A stretch of 64,000 nucleotides of DNA. Origin: Oscillospiraceae bacterium. GTDB taxonomy: Bacteria; Bacillota; Clostridia; Oscillospirales; Ruminococcaceae. Under the pieces are notes generated by a model. The model was not told where the DNA came from. It saw only the letters and a list, made by a program, of their open reading frames with translations, and did not search any database. The number at the start of each line of letters is the position of its first letter. Positions within the stretch are counted from its first letter, which is position 1. The translations under genes were made by a program, and so were the position numbers. Of the stretch, positions 1-9,994 are shown piece after piece. The stretch is from contig JAFTTI010000008.1 in NCBI GenBank assembly GCA_017466865.1, forward strand, positions 1 through 64,000, read 5' to 3'.

Positions 1-1
1 A

Positions 2-955
2 TCTTAATGTATCGGGACAGAAAAAGCTGATTTTGCGGGTGTTGATTTTTTCGCTAAATGCGTTATCGGGATACAAGCCGTTTTCATATATGTATTCCAA
101 TGAGTTCATATTTCCGTATGCGCAAGCGAGGAGATATATGTATCCGCCGCCGAAGAAATATTCCTGTGAGAAATCTACATCTGATTCATCGAGTTTCTGT
201 ATAACATCGGGATTACAAAAAGCGGCACAGGCATATATGCAAAGTTTCCTCTCATCCTCACTAAGCTTTTCAAACTCCGAAAAATTATTAAGTACGCCTT
301 CCGAATTACCGAACATGGCACATTCAGTTATAAGCGGAAGCCCTGTGGAATATCCTATATTCTTTGCTGTTTTTGCAACAGTCTGTAAAAGAAGCATTTT
401 CCCATCGTTTGTTCCTGATTTTATAGCTTCTTGCATTGTTTCATCCGAAAATTCTGCGCCATTTTCAAGAAGAAGATTAAAAACTTCAATCTGAAAGTAT
501 TCATCAGCCATAGAATTGCTTACAGAATAGGTGAGAGCCGAACTTCCGTTTCCGTAAAGATTTACATCTGCTCCTTTTTCGATAAGGTATGATGTAAGCT
601 CATAATCTGCATTATAAGCAGAAAGTGTAATCAAAGGCGATTTAGTTACAGTACTGCAATAATTCACATCAGCACCTTCTGAAATAAGATAATACACCAT
701 ATCAAGTCTGTTATGAGAATCTTTATATGCAAAAGTGAGTGAATGATTTTCTTCCATAAACGGAGCAGAAGGTAATTTATTGATGTTTTCTCCATTGTCG
801 ATCAGTTGTTTTGCAATGTCAATATTACCATCACCATTATTATACATTATTGCGGTTCTCAGATTATAATCGTTGTTTTCAGATGTGCAACCTGTAAAAA
901 GCGAAAATAAAAGAGGGATGAATATCACTATAGCGAGCAATTTGTTTTTCTGCAT
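2..955 (-). CDS. Ankyrin-repeat lipoprotein (C-terminus beyond window)
   Basis: Reading the minus strand gives at least 318 residues without a stop, so the gene runs off the left edge. The N-terminus is a short hydrophobic signal followed by a lipobox (LFTGC), so the protein is probably a lipid-anchored extracytoplasmic protein. The body contains ankyrin-like units with typical phrases such as SPLITLSAYNADYELTSYL, EKGADVNLYGNG and EVFNLLLENGAEFS. Start: ATG at 955 follows AAAGGG by 12 nt; an in-frame ATG at 967 abuts the same purine tract, so the start is uncertain by four codons. It lies 22 nt after the RNA methyltransferase gene and may be co-transcribed with it. Ankyrin repeats bind proteins; the partner is unknown. 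Confidence 0.75.
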   Translation of the reverse strand, partial: MQKNKLLAIVIFIPLLFSLFTGCTSENNDYNLRTAIMYNNGDGNIDIAKQLIDNGENINKLPSAPFMEENHSLTFAYKDSHNRLDMVYYLISEGADVNYCSTVTKSPLITLSAYNADYELTSYLIEKGADVNLYGNGSSALTYSVSNSMADEYFQIEVFNLLLENGAEFSDETMQEAIKSGTNDGKMLLLQTVAKTAKNIGYSTGLPLITECAMFGNSEGVLNNFSEFEKLSEDERKLCIYACAAFCNPDVIQKLDESDVDFSQEYFFGGGYIYLLACAYGNMNSLEYIYENGLYPDNAFSEKINTRKISFFCPDTLR

Positions 956-977
956 GATGATATTCATCCCTTTCTAT

Positions 978-2096
978 TTATTTATAATACATAAACAACT
1001 GACATTTCAGCATTCCGTTATAAAGTTTTCTTCTCTTATCTGCTTTTCTGCCGAAGAATTTTTCAAAATCCTCGTGAGGAGAGATTATATAGCAGGGAGC
1101 ATCTTTGCTTCCTTCAAAAACCTGCCCCATAACCTGATAGAGCTTTTCAGCCTCTTTAATATCAAGCATTCTTTCGCCATAAGGCGGATTGCAGATAGTT
1201 ATTGTTCCTTTTTGATTTTTATAGTTCTTTATATCGGCTTTTTTTGCAGAAATTCTCTTTGAAATACCTGCTTTGTTTGCGTTGTCATTAGTGAGTATTA
1301 CTGCATTTTCATCAATGTCAAATCCATAAGCTTTAAAAGCGGTATCGTGTCTTACAAGCGAAATAGCATCATTCCTTGCATCTTTCCAGAATGAAGAGGG
1401 AATACAGTCCCACTTTTCTGCCAAAAACTTTCTTTTAAGCCCTGGCGCTACTGATAATGCTTTATAGGCTGATTCTATAAGAAGAGTTCCACTTCCGCAG
1501 AACGGGTCGCATACAACAGAATCTCCTCTTATTCTTGCAAGGTCGATAATTCCTGCGGCAAGTGTTTCTTTTATCGGAGCATCATTTGAGTTTCTTCTGT
1601 ATCCTCTTTTGTGAAGTCCTGTTCCTGTTGTGTCAAGATAAATAACAACTTCATCCTTTATAATTGAAAACTGAATAGGGAATACAACTCCCGTTTCTTC
1701 AAACCAACTGTTATGATATTTTTCTTTCAGTCTTTCAACGGCGGCCTTTTTTATTATTGATTGACAATCGGGGATACTGTGTAAAGTTGAATTAAGCGCA
1801 TGTCCGCTTTTGACAGGAAATGCATCGTATTTTCCGATGTATTTTTCAAGAGGTATTTTTTTAACTCCCTGAAATAATTCTTCAAAAGACTCTGCATGAA
1901 ATTCAGCAAGTATGATAAGCACTCTTTCAGCAGTGGCAAGAGAAATATTCGCTTTTGCAAGGGTGGAAAAATTGCCATAGAATGATACTTTTCCGTCAGA
2001 AACGGTTATATCTTCTCCGCCAATTTTTCCAATTTCAAATTTCAAAACGCTTTCAAGCCCGAAATGACAAGGGCAAGCAAATTTAATTCTGTCCAT
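978..2096 (-). CDS. rlmL: THUMP-domain class I SAM-dependent 23S rRNA methyltransferase (RlmL/YpsC family)
   Basis: The 372-residue protein has an N-terminal THUMP-type RNA-binding region (about residues 1-160) and a C-terminal Rossmann methyltransferase (about 165-370). Visible motifs are the pre-methyltransferase block GTGLHKRGYR, the SAM loop VCDPFCGSGTLLIE and the catalytic motif CNPPYGERM, where N-P-P-Y positions the exocyclic amine of guanine. Bacterial family members make N2-methylguanosine in 23S rRNA, and the Bacillus homologue is YpsC. It is about half the length of the E. coli RlmL/RlmK fusion because it lacks the second methyltransferase. The start at 2096 has AAGGAG 4 nt upstream. 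It follows the PBP gene by 11 nt, so the two probably share a transcript. Confidence 0.88.
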   Translation of the reverse strand: MDRIKFACPCHFGLESVLKFEIGKIGGEDITVSDGKVSFYGNFSTLAKANISLATAERVLIILAEFHAESFEELFQGVKKIPLEKYIGKYDAFPVKSGHALNSTLHSIPDCQSIIKKAAVERLKEKYHNSWFEETGVVFPIQFSIIKDEVVIYLDTTGTGLHKRGYRRNSNDAPIKETLAAGIIDLARIRGDSVVCDPFCGSGTLLIESAYKALSVAPGLKRKFLAEKWDCIPSSFWKDARNDAISLVRHDTAFKAYGFDIDENAVILTNDNANKAGISKRISAKKADIKNYKNQKGTITICNPPYGERMLDIKEAEKLYQVMGQVFEGSKDAPCYIISPHEDFEKFFGRKADKRRKLYNGMLKCQLFMYYK

Positions 2097-2107
2097 AAAT
2101 CTCCTTA

Positions 2108-4414
2108 TTACTGGGGAAGTGAGTTGATATCAACAGTTGATGCAGTTCCTGGAGTCGTTTCTTCGCTTTCTTCCTCAATAACTCTTATAGTTTCTCCACC
2201 GGGAAGATTATAAATAGTTCCGTTATGCTGACCATTACAGAATCCTGGGATATTTGTAGGTTTATAATATCCTTCAGCCCTTGTTGTGCATGAAGGACCT
2301 GCGATAAGACCTGTATGCATACAATATTCCATTTTGATAATATTAGGATTTTCAGGGAAAGCCGTTCCCGTATCCTTTTCTGCCATTATATTTCCGAAAA
2401 CATTTTTCCATACAACAGCTGATGAATAATAAATATCCTTACATGAGTTAGGAACATATTTTCCTGTTTCCTCGTCGTATTTATATGCTTCGTCATAACC
2501 ATACCATATAGCAGAAACATAGGTAGGTGTAACACCAACGAAAGCAAGGTCGACCCATTCCTGAGAAGTACCTGTTTTTGCTGCGATAGTAACATTTTCA
2601 ACCTTAGCAGCAACACCGGTACCAGCAGGGCCATAAACTACTGTCTGAAGAAGTTTATTCATTATATATGCGGTATCAGGGTCAATAGCCTGAATGTATG
2701 TGTTGTCTGTGTTGTCAAGAACGACATTTCCGTTTGAATCAAGAACTTTGTAGTAAGAAATAGGCTTATAAATCTTGCCTTCATTTCCGAATGCCTGATA
2801 TGCAGATGTAAGTTCGAGAAGTGTGATACCATCAGTAAGACCACCAACAGTCATAGCAGAATAGTCCGCATCGGCAGCAACAAGTGATGTAATCTGCATA
2901 TTATTCTGCATAAAATCGAAAACTGTCTTAGGTGTAAAATGATCAACCAACTGCGCAGGAATTGTATTAAGTGAACGCTGAAGAGCATCGTATGTGAAAT
3001 ATTTCTGACCTGTCCATTTGTTTGAATAGTTTTTAGGCCATTTCATCTTCTTCATAGTATTCCAGTCTTCAACAACCTCGATAGGCTCATCAAAGAATGC
3101 TGTAGACCAGTTGATGTAGTCTGAATAAATAGCATATCCATATGAAGAAATAGGCTTTACAGTTGAACCGATTGAACGCTTTGCCATTGTTGCTCTGTTA
3201 TAACACATAGGATTAGGCTTTCTTCCGATACCACCGACAACACCCTTGATATGTCCGTTATAGTCCATTATAATAGCTGCAGACTGAGGAGGGTTTGCAA
3301 GTGCTTCTTCAGAATTTGAGAATGTAGCATTATCAAGATATTTAGCTTCCATTTCTCTTTGAATATCAAGGTCAACAGTTGAGTAAATTCTGTAACCGCC
3401 GTTTGAAATAATCTTTATAGCCTCTTCCTGAGTGTCAATTCCATATTTTTTCTGGAAGTCTTCCGCCACATCGAAAATTACCATATCAACGAAATAGTCC
3501 TGAATAACAGTATCTTCTTCAACAATTTCACCCGTTGTTTCATCAAGTGACTGACCTGCGAAAATAAGAGTTGCATTAATTGCTTCTTCGTACTGTGCTG
3601 ATGAAATAAACCCGTTTTCAAGCATAGTAGGGAGTACTACCTGATTTCTTCTGTTCTGATTACTTTCAGGATTTATGAGAGGATTGAATTCAACTGTACT
3701 TTTCGGAATAGCCGCAAGACAAGCCGCTTCTGCAACCGTAAGTTCAGAAACATCCTTGTTGAAGTATTTGTTAGCAGCCGCCTGAATACCATAAGTGTTT
3801 CCACCGAAACCGATATAGTTTAGATAAGCTTCAAGAATAACATCTTTAGGATATTCTCTTTCAAGATTCATCGCTCTGAAAATTTCACGCATCTTTCTGG
3901 CTGGGTCTTGTTTATCATCACCTGTAATATTCTTTACAAGCTGCTGAGTTATTGTAGAACCACCTTGTTTTTCGTCCCAGAAATGAAGAAAATAGTTTGC
4001 AAAAGCGAGGAATGTTCTCTTAAAGTCAACGCCTTCGTGTTCATAGAAACGTTCGTCTTCTGTTGAGATGAAAGCATCTCTTACATGCTGAGGAACTTCA
4101 TCAAGAGATACAAGAATTCTGTTTGCATCCTGACTCATACGATGAATTTCAACCTGTTCTCCTGTAACAGGGTCTTCTGCATAGATGAATGAAGTTGTCA
4201 TTACATCGAGATTGTAAAGGTCTATGTCAACACTTTCGGAGTTTTCCATAAACTTGATTACATAAACTGTAAGGGCTGTAGCAACGATGCAGAGTGTAAT
4301 TACAACTATGAGAAAAAGAGAAAGGAACGTTGTTCCGATAACCGCAAGTGTTTTTAAGACAGGATTACTCTTTTTTCTTCTTTTTCTGATTTTGATGTCA
4401 CTTGAACTTCTCAT
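2108..4414 (-). CDS. Class A penicillin-binding protein (PBP1A-type, glycosyltransferase/transpeptidase)
   Basis: This 768-residue bifunctional enzyme polymerises lipid II and cross-links peptidoglycan outside the membrane. A basic cytoplasmic tail (RKRRKK) precedes one membrane span at about residues 21-52. The GT51 domain shows STEDERFYEHEG (catalytic Glu near 119) and GGSTITQQLVKN. The transpeptidase domain shows the nucleophile tetrad STVK near residue 415, a SLN motif (SxN) and KTGT near 612. The C-terminus ends in a short acidic Ser/Thr-rich tail. The gene is divergent from the small BofC_C-like gene at 4597, with a 180-bp intergenic region. Length and motif order are normal for Firmicutes PBP1A/PonA proteins. 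Confidence 0.93.
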   Translation of the reverse strand: MRSSSDIKIRKRRKKSNPVLKTLAVIGTTFLSLFLIVVITLCIVATALTVYVIKFMENSESVDIDLYNLDVMTTSFIYAEDPVTGEQVEIHRMSQDANRILVSLDEVPQHVRDAFISTEDERFYEHEGVDFKRTFLAFANYFLHFWDEKQGGSTITQQLVKNITGDDKQDPARKMREIFRAMNLEREYPKDVILEAYLNYIGFGGNTYGIQAAANKYFNKDVSELTVAEAACLAAIPKSTVEFNPLINPESNQNRRNQVVLPTMLENGFISSAQYEEAINATLIFAGQSLDETTGEIVEEDTVIQDYFVDMVIFDVAEDFQKKYGIDTQEEAIKIISNGGYRIYSTVDLDIQREMEAKYLDNATFSNSEEALANPPQSAAIIMDYNGHIKGVVGGIGRKPNPMCYNRATMAKRSIGSTVKPISSYGYAIYSDYINWSTAFFDEPIEVVEDWNTMKKMKWPKNYSNKWTGQKYFTYDALQRSLNTIPAQLVDHFTPKTVFDFMQNNMQITSLVAADADYSAMTVGGLTDGITLLELTSAYQAFGNEGKIYKPISYYKVLDSNGNVVLDNTDNTYIQAIDPDTAYIMNKLLQTVVYGPAGTGVAAKVENVTIAAKTGTSQEWVDLAFVGVTPTYVSAIWYGYDEAYKYDEETGKYVPNSCKDIYYSSAVVWKNVFGNIMAEKDTGTAFPENPNIIKMEYCMHTGLIAGPSCTTRAEGYYKPTNIPGFCNGQHNGTIYNLPGGETIRVIEEESEETTPGTASTVDINSLPQ

Positions 4415-4596
4415 AATTCCTCCTGAAAATTTTGTATATTTAAGTCATTTTTATAATCTGGATACAACTAAAATTATTATATCACATTTTTTATCAAAAT
4501 AAAATACAATAAATATAGAAATTGAAAGGAATAATAAGGTTTCTTTGGTCAAGAATACTAATATAGTCATTTAATAATTTACAAAATAAGAAGGTG

Positions 4597-4932
4597 ATGA
4601 AAATTATCAGAGAAAAAATAGCGGTGTTAACTCTTGGTTCGTTAGCACTTCTTTCGCTTGTAACTATGACAATATCCGTAATGAATGGTGATGAAAAAAA
4701 GGAAACTGAGGTAATAAATGCCGAAACAATAGTAAGTGAAGAAAAGTATTATATACTCAAAGAATATAACGGAAAAATAGCATCTTTTTATTATGATGAC
4801 GAAGATCCGATAGATGTTTTTGATGTTTCAGTAAACAGTTTCGGAGAATATGATAAACAAGCGCTTTATAAAGGAATAGTTGCATATAGCGAAGAAGAAC
4901 TGAACAGGCTTATTGAAGACTATACAAGTTAA
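4597..4932 (+). CDS. Small membrane-anchored protein with BofC C-terminal-like domain
   Basis: The protein has 111 residues with a single N-terminal membrane segment (about 6-28) and a soluble extracytoplasmic domain. The block YILKEYNGKIASFYYDD, later SEEELNRLIEDYTS, resembles the C-terminal domain of BofC, the forespore regulator of SpoIVB. Proteins with only this anchor and domain are common and uncharacterised in Clostridia. A GTG at 4594 directly precedes the ATG at 4597. The purine tract AAGAAGGTG abuts both, so the spacing is unusually short. A bidirectional terminator follows at once and separates the gene from convergent purL. The domain call is from memory of the family; the function is inferred weakly. 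Confidence 0.7.
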   Translation: MKIIREKIAVLTLGSLALLSLVTMTISVMNGDEKKETEVINAETIVSEEKYYILKEYNGKIASFYYDDEDPIDVFDVSVNSFGEYDKQALYKGIVAYSEEELNRLIEDYTS

Positions 4933-4965
4933 AAGACCGTACAGATTACTGTACGGTCTTTTTAT
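4931..4965. terminator. Bidirectional intrinsic terminator between the BofC_C-like gene and purL
   Basis: A perfect 14-bp stem (AAAAGACCGTACAG with its complement) with a 4-nt ATTA loop ends in a T-tract on both strands. It lies between two convergent genes. Confidence 0.9.
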
Positions 4966-4972
4966 AGTTTTA

Positions 4973-7900
4973 TTATCCGAAGTATTTAACTCCGCTTTCA
5001 AAGATTTTCTGATCTTTTTCGCCGGGAACATTCTTGCAGATTTCTGTTCCGATTCTTTCTGAGTGTCCCATCTTACCGAGAACTCGTCCGTCGGGAGAAG
5101 TGATACCTTCGATAGCATCAACAGAACCGTTAGGATTGAATCTGATATCCATTGTAGGTTCGCCGTCAAGAGTTACATACTGTGTAGCAATCTGTCCGTT
5201 TTCAGCCATAACCTTAAGCTGTTCAGGAGTTGCAACAAATCTTCCTTCGCCATGTGAAATAGCGATTGTATGCATATCTCCGACTTCTGTATTCATAAGC
5301 CAAGGTGATTTATTTGATGCAATTCTTGTATGAACCATCATAGACTGATGACGGCCGATTGTGTTGAATGTAAGAGTAGGTGAGTCATCCTTCATATCAA
5401 CGATCTTACCATAAGGAACAAGTCCTAACTTGATAAGTGCTTGGAATCCGTTACAGATACCGAGCATAAGTCCGTCTCTGTTATCAAGAAGATCCATAAC
5501 AGCTTCGCTGACACGAGGATTGCGGAAGAACGCGGTAATAAACTTACCACTTCCGTCAGGTTCGTCACCACCACTGAATCCGCCAGGGAGCATTACAATC
5601 TGTGAATTCTTTATGCTATTTGCGATTTTTTCAATTGATTCAGTAATTCCTGCTGTTGTGAGGTTTTTGATAACGATAACTTCAGGAACAGCGCCTGCTC
5701 TTTCGAATACTCTTGCAGTATCATATTCACAGTTTGTTCCGGGGAATACAGGGATAAGTACTCTTGGTTTTGCAATCTTAACCGAAGGAGTAACAATCTT
5801 TTCAGGAGTGTATGTGTAAATCTTTGCTGTTTCACTCTTTGCTTTTGCGTTAACAGGGAAGATAGGTTCGAGTTTATTTTCCCAGAGGTTCTGGAATTTT
5901 TCCATATCAACCTTGTAAGCACCGCAGTCAATAGCGTAATCAACTGTTGTAATACCGATTACATTGTCACCTTCATCAGCCTTGCCATCAACTTCAATTA
6001 CAAATGCACCGCTTATAGCACCAAATAAATCTTCTTCAGATACATCAGATGTGAATTTGAAACCAATCTTATTTCCGAGTGACATTTTAGAAACTGCTTC
6101 AGCTATACCACCGAATGAAACTGCCCATACAGAAACAGCCTTACCATCAGCAATGTATTTTTCAACCTTTTCAAAGCATCTTTTAACACTGTCAAAGTCG
6201 GGAAGCATATTTTCATCAAATTCGGGCTTGATGTAGATAACTTCATTTCCTGCTGCCTTGAATTCAGGAGAAACTACCTTGTCACTGTTTGCAAGTGATA
6301 CTGCAAATGAAACGAGGGTAGGAGGAACATCAATATTTTCAAATGTTCCTGACATTGAGTCTTTCCCACCTATTGATGCACAACCGAGTTCAAGCTGAGC
6401 CTTGAATGCACCAAGAAGTGCTGAGAAAGGTTTGCCCCAACGAGTAGGATTGTTCTGAGTTCTTTCAAAATATTCCTGGAATGTAAGCCAGCACTTTTCG
6501 TAAGAACCACCGACAGCGATTACTTTTGCGATTGATTCAATAACAGCCATCATAGCGCCATGATAAGGGCTCTTTTCACTGATATTAGGATTAAAGCCCC
6601 AGCCCATAAGTGAACATGTTTTTGTCTGACCATTGAGAACAGGGATTTTGGCAGCCATAGCCTGAGTAGGTGTAAGCTGATAAGCACCACCAAAAGGCAT
6701 AAGGACAGTTCCTGCGCCGATTGTTGAGTCGAATCTTTCAATAAGCCCCTTTTGTGAACATACATTGAGGTTAGAAGCGAGGGCATACCAACTTTCCTCG
6801 TTGTTGCTGAATTTCTTGAAATCAGCAAGAATTGGTACATTTACTGAAATGTCTGTATGCTTTTCTGCACCGTTTGAATTAAGGAACTCTCTTGAAAGGC
6901 TTACAATTTCCTTTTCGTTCCAGAACATACGAAGTCTGGGTTCAGCAACAACATCGGCAACGAGTGTTGCTTCAAGGTTTTCTGTATCTGCTGCTTTAAG
7001 GAATTTTTCAACATTTTCCTTGGCAACAACAACAGCCATTCTTTCCTGTGATTCACTTATAGCAAGTTCTGTTCCGTCAAGACCATCGTATTTTTTAGGA
7101 ACTTTATCAAGATTAATGATAAGACCATCAGTAAGTTCTCCGATAGCAACGGAAACACCGCCCGCACCGAAGTCGTTACAACGCTTGATCATCTTTGTAA
7201 CATCAGGGTTTCTGAAAAGTCTCTGAAGTTTTCTTTCGATAGGAGGATTACCCTTTTGAACTTCAGCACCACAAGCTTCAAGAGAAGCAGTTGTATGTGA
7301 TTTTGATGAACCTGTAGCACCACCACAACCATCACGGCCTGTTTTGCCGCCAAGAAGAATAACAACATCACCGGGCTGAGGAACTTCTCTAATGACATTT
7401 TCCATTGGAGCAGCACCGACAACAGCACCGATTTCCATTCTCTTTGCAACATATCCGGGATGGTATACTTCAGCAACATGTCCTGTTGCAAGACCTATCT
7501 GGTTACCATATGAGCTATAACCGCTTGCAGCACCAACAGTAATCTTTCTCTGTGGAAGTTTGCCCTTGATTGTGTCATCAACGGGAACAAGTGGATTAGC
7601 AGCGCCTGTTACACGCATTGCCTGATAAACATAAGAACGACCTGAAAGTGGGTCTCTTATAGCACCACCGAGACAAGTAGCCGCACCACCGAAAGGCTCG
7701 ATTTCAGTAGGATGGTTATGTGTTTCGTTCTTGAACATAAGAAGCCAGTCTTCTTCATTTCCGTCGACATCAACTTTGATCTTTACAGAACAAGCATTGA
7801 TTTCTTCACTTTCGTCAAGATCGTTGAGTTTTCCGTCTTTTTTGAGTTTCTTAGGAGCGATAGTAGCAATATCCATAAGAGTTATAGGCTTGTCTGTTCT

Positions 7901-8680
7901 GCCGAGTTCATCTCTTACAGCAAGATATTCCTTGAATGTTTTTTCTATGTAATCTGCTTCAATATTGAAATTATCAATATGTGTTCCGAAAGTAGTATGA
8001 CGACAATGGTCTGACCAGTATGTGTCGATCATTCTGATTTCAGTAATTGTAGGTTCTCTCTTTTCAGTTTCAGAGAAATACTTCTGACAGAACTTTATGT
8101 CATCAAGATCCATAGCGAGACCATAATCAGCAATAAAATTCTTGAGGCCTTCTTCGTCAAGTGAAATAAATCCGTCAAGAACAGCAACTTCTGTAGGAAT
8201 GTTGTAAACTGTCTTGAGAGTATCTACCTTTTCGAGAGATGCTTCACAACTTTCAACAGGGTTTATAAGGTAAGCCTTGAGTTTATCGAACTCCGCATCT
8301 GAAACATCACCATCGATGATATAAACTCTTGCATTTTTTACTTTGCATCTTTCTCCCTGTGTGAGAAGCTGAATACACTGTTCGCATGAATCTGCTCTCT
8401 GATCGAACTGACCGGGGAGGTATTCAACTGCAAAAATCTTTTCTGTTGCTGAAAGTTCAGGAAGTTCGCTGTAAATCACATCAACAGCGGGCTCTGAAAA
8501 CACGATAGGCAAAGCAAGTTTAAAATCTGCTTCCGAAAGACCTTCAACATCATAACGATTGATAAGTCTTACGCTTTTGAGTCCTTCAAGACGAAGGGCA
8601 GTTTTAGCATCAGCAAGTACATGACCTGCTTCTACCGCATAATCCGATTTCTTTTCAACAAAAATTCTGAATACTGACAT
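4973..8680 (-). CDS. purL: Phosphoribosylformylglycinamidine synthase, single-chain form
   Basis: This 1235-residue enzyme converts FGAR, glutamine and ATP to FGAM in purine synthesis. The synthetase half shows the conserved block around residues 220-330 (SDHCRHTTF, FKNETHNHPTEIEPFGGAATC) and later CNDFGAGGVSVAIGEL. The C-terminal class I glutaminase starts near residue 985 with PRVLIPVFPGTNCEYDTA. Its nucleophile Cys is in MLGICNGFQ (about 1075) and its His is near the C-terminus. Fusion of synthetase and glutaminase in one chain is usual in Clostridia, unlike the split PurS/PurQ/PurL of Bacillus. It follows mtaB by 15 nt. No PurR box or guanine riboswitch is visible just upstream because mtaB occupies that space. 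Confidence 0.96.
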   Translation of the reverse strand: MSVFRIFVEKKSDYAVEAGHVLADAKTALRLEGLKSVRLINRYDVEGLSEADFKLALPIVFSEPAVDVIYSELPELSATEKIFAVEYLPGQFDQRADSCEQCIQLLTQGERCKVKNARVYIIDGDVSDAEFDKLKAYLINPVESCEASLEKVDTLKTVYNIPTEVAVLDGFISLDEEGLKNFIADYGLAMDLDDIKFCQKYFSETEKREPTITEIRMIDTYWSDHCRHTTFGTHIDNFNIEADYIEKTFKEYLAVRDELGRTDKPITLMDIATIAPKKLKKDGKLNDLDESEEINACSVKIKVDVDGNEEDWLLMFKNETHNHPTEIEPFGGAATCLGGAIRDPLSGRSYVYQAMRVTGAANPLVPVDDTIKGKLPQRKITVGAASGYSSYGNQIGLATGHVAEVYHPGYVAKRMEIGAVVGAAPMENVIREVPQPGDVVILLGGKTGRDGCGGATGSSKSHTTASLEACGAEVQKGNPPIERKLQRLFRNPDVTKMIKRCNDFGAGGVSVAIGELTDGLIINLDKVPKKYDGLDGTELAISESQERMAVVVAKENVEKFLKAADTENLEATLVADVVAEPRLRMFWNEKEIVSLSREFLNSNGAEKHTDISVNVPILADFKKFSNNEESWYALASNLNVCSQKGLIERFDSTIGAGTVLMPFGGAYQLTPTQAMAAKIPVLNGQTKTCSLMGWGFNPNISEKSPYHGAMMAVIESIAKVIAVGGSYEKCWLTFQEYFERTQNNPTRWGKPFSALLGAFKAQLELGCASIGGKDSMSGTFENIDVPPTLVSFAVSLANSDKVVSPEFKAAGNEVIYIKPEFDENMLPDFDSVKRCFEKVEKYIADGKAVSVWAVSFGGIAEAVSKMSLGNKIGFKFTSDVSEEDLFGAISGAFVIEVDGKADEGDNVIGITTVDYAIDCGAYKVDMEKFQNLWENKLEPIFPVNAKAKSETAKIYTYTPEKIVTPSVKIAKPRVLIPVFPGTNCEYDTARVFERAGAVPEVIVIKNLTTAGITESIEKIANSIKNSQIVMLPGGFSGGDEPDGSGKFITAFFRNPRVSEAVMDLLDNRDGLMLGICNGFQALIKLGLVPYGKIVDMKDDSPTLTFNTIGRHQSMMVHTRIASNKSPWLMNTEVGDMHTIAISHGEGRFVATPEQLKVMAENGQIATQYVTLDGEPTMDIRFNPNGSVDAIEGITSPDGRVLGKMGHSERIGTEICKNVPGEKDQKIFESGVKYFG

Positions 8681-8695
8681 TTTGCTCTACTCCTT

Positions 8696-9994
8696 TTATT
8701 GAATAATATGACCAATACAACAGTCATTCTCAATCTTATCTATTTTAACATAAAATATTTGATTACGCAAACTTTTTTCGCAACTTTTTTTTAGAACTTT
8801 TATGAACAGATAATCAGGGGTATGTCCATTGTGGAATTCGAGGGATTGTTCACGCTCGAATAAAACAGGATAAACGCCGTTGATATGGGATTCCATAAAT
8901 TCAATATGACTTTTTCCTGTTACAGCTGCCATTTTTTTAGCGCGTTCATTTTTTATGGTTTCATCTACCTGATTTTCCATTTTATAGGCGATGGTTCCTT
9001 CTCTTTTTGAGTAGGGGAAGATATGTGCCTGACTAAAATTCATATTTTTTACAAAATTGTATGATTTTTCAAAATCATCTTCTGTTTCATCAGGGAAACC
9101 TACCATTATATCTGTTGTTATAGCACAGTTTTTAAATGTTGAACGCAGTTTCTTAACGATTTCTGCATATTCTTCAGAAGTGTAATGTCTGTTCATAGCC
9201 TTTAAAGTTCGGTCACATCCGCTTTGCAATGATAAATGGAATTGCGGACATAATTTTTTCTGACTTGACATTCTTTCTATGTCCTCATCGGAAATAACCT
9301 CAGGTTCTAAAGAGCCGAGTCTGACCCTTTCTATTCCGTCAACAGAACATACTGTTTCTATGGCATCTATAAGTCTTAAACCGAACTCTTTTCCATAAAA
9401 AGAAAGATTTATTCCGACAATAACAACTTCTTTATATCCGTTTTCAGCAAGAATTTCTACTTCTTTTCTTATTTCGTCAACAGGTTTCGAGCAAATTCTT
9501 CCTCTTGCCTTTGGTATAATGCAATAAGTACAAAACTGATTGCAGCCATCCTGGATTTTTAAAAAAGCTCTTGTTTTTTTCTGGAATCCACCAAGGCACA
9601 TTGGCTCAAATGTTGAATTTACGGAATTATCACGCATATAAAGTTGATCGACTTTACACTCAAGATATTCTTTTAATGCAGATAAAATCTCTGTTTTATT
9701 ACCGTTCCCTATAAGAATTTCAGCATTAAGTTCCTTGGCTTTATCAGGAAATGCCTGAACAAAACATCCGATTAACGCAATGATAGAATCGGGAGATAAT
9801 TTTCTTATACGATTTACTGTTTTTCTGAGTTTTTTATCACTTTCAGAGGTTACTGTGCAAGTGTTTATAATAAAAATATCAGCATTTTTTTCTGATTCTG
9901 CAATTTCATACCCTTCAGAAACAAGCAATTCTTTTATACATTCGGTTTCGTAAAGGTTAACTTTACATCCAAATGTCATATAATGTATTTTAAT
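8696..9994 (-). CDS. mtaB: tRNA (N6-threonylcarbamoyladenosine(37)-C2)-methylthiotransferase MtaB
   Basis: This is a radical-SAM methylthiotransferase that converts t6A37 to ms2t6A37 in tRNA. It has the N-terminal UPF0004 domain (TFGCKVNLYETE, NTCTVT, IGCFVQ supply three cluster cysteines), the radical-SAM CxxxCxxC in DGCNQFCTYCII, and a C-terminal TRAM-like region. The family N-terminus (a short beta strand before TFGCKVN) fits an ATT start at 9994, giving MKIHYMTFGCKVN, because GAGGTGG sits 5 nt upstream of that ATT. The first in-frame ATG (9979) is 20 nt from the ribosome site and would remove the strand. A GTG at 10003 lies inside the ribosome site. The enzyme call is secure; the start is inferred. 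Confidence 0.9.
   Translation of the reverse strand: MKIHYMTFGCKVNLYETECIKELLVSEGYEIAESEKNADIFIINTCTVTSESDKKLRKTVNRIRKLSPDSIIALIGCFVQAFPDKAKELNAEILIGNGNKTEILSALKEYLECKVDQLYMRDNSVNSTFEPMCLGGFQKKTRAFLKIQDGCNQFCTYCIIPKARGRICSKPVDEIRKEVEILAENGYKEVVIVGINLSFYGKEFGLRLIDAIETVCSVDGIERVRLGSLEPEVISDEDIERMSSQKKLCPQFHLSLQSGCDRTLKAMNRHYTSEEYAEIVKKLRSTFKNCAITTDIMVGFPDETEDDFEKSYNFVKNMNFSQAHIFPYSKREGTIAYKMENQVDETIKNERAKKMAAVTGKSHIEFMESHINGVYPVLFEREQSLEFHNGHTPDYLFIKVLKKSCEKSLRNQIFYVKIDKIENDCCIGHIIQ

Noticed and set aside
5034..8014. Long open frames antisense to purL (up to 153 codons)
   Set aside because: They mirror the reverse of a highly conserved gene, lack ribosome sites and show no domain; the purL frame explains the region completely.
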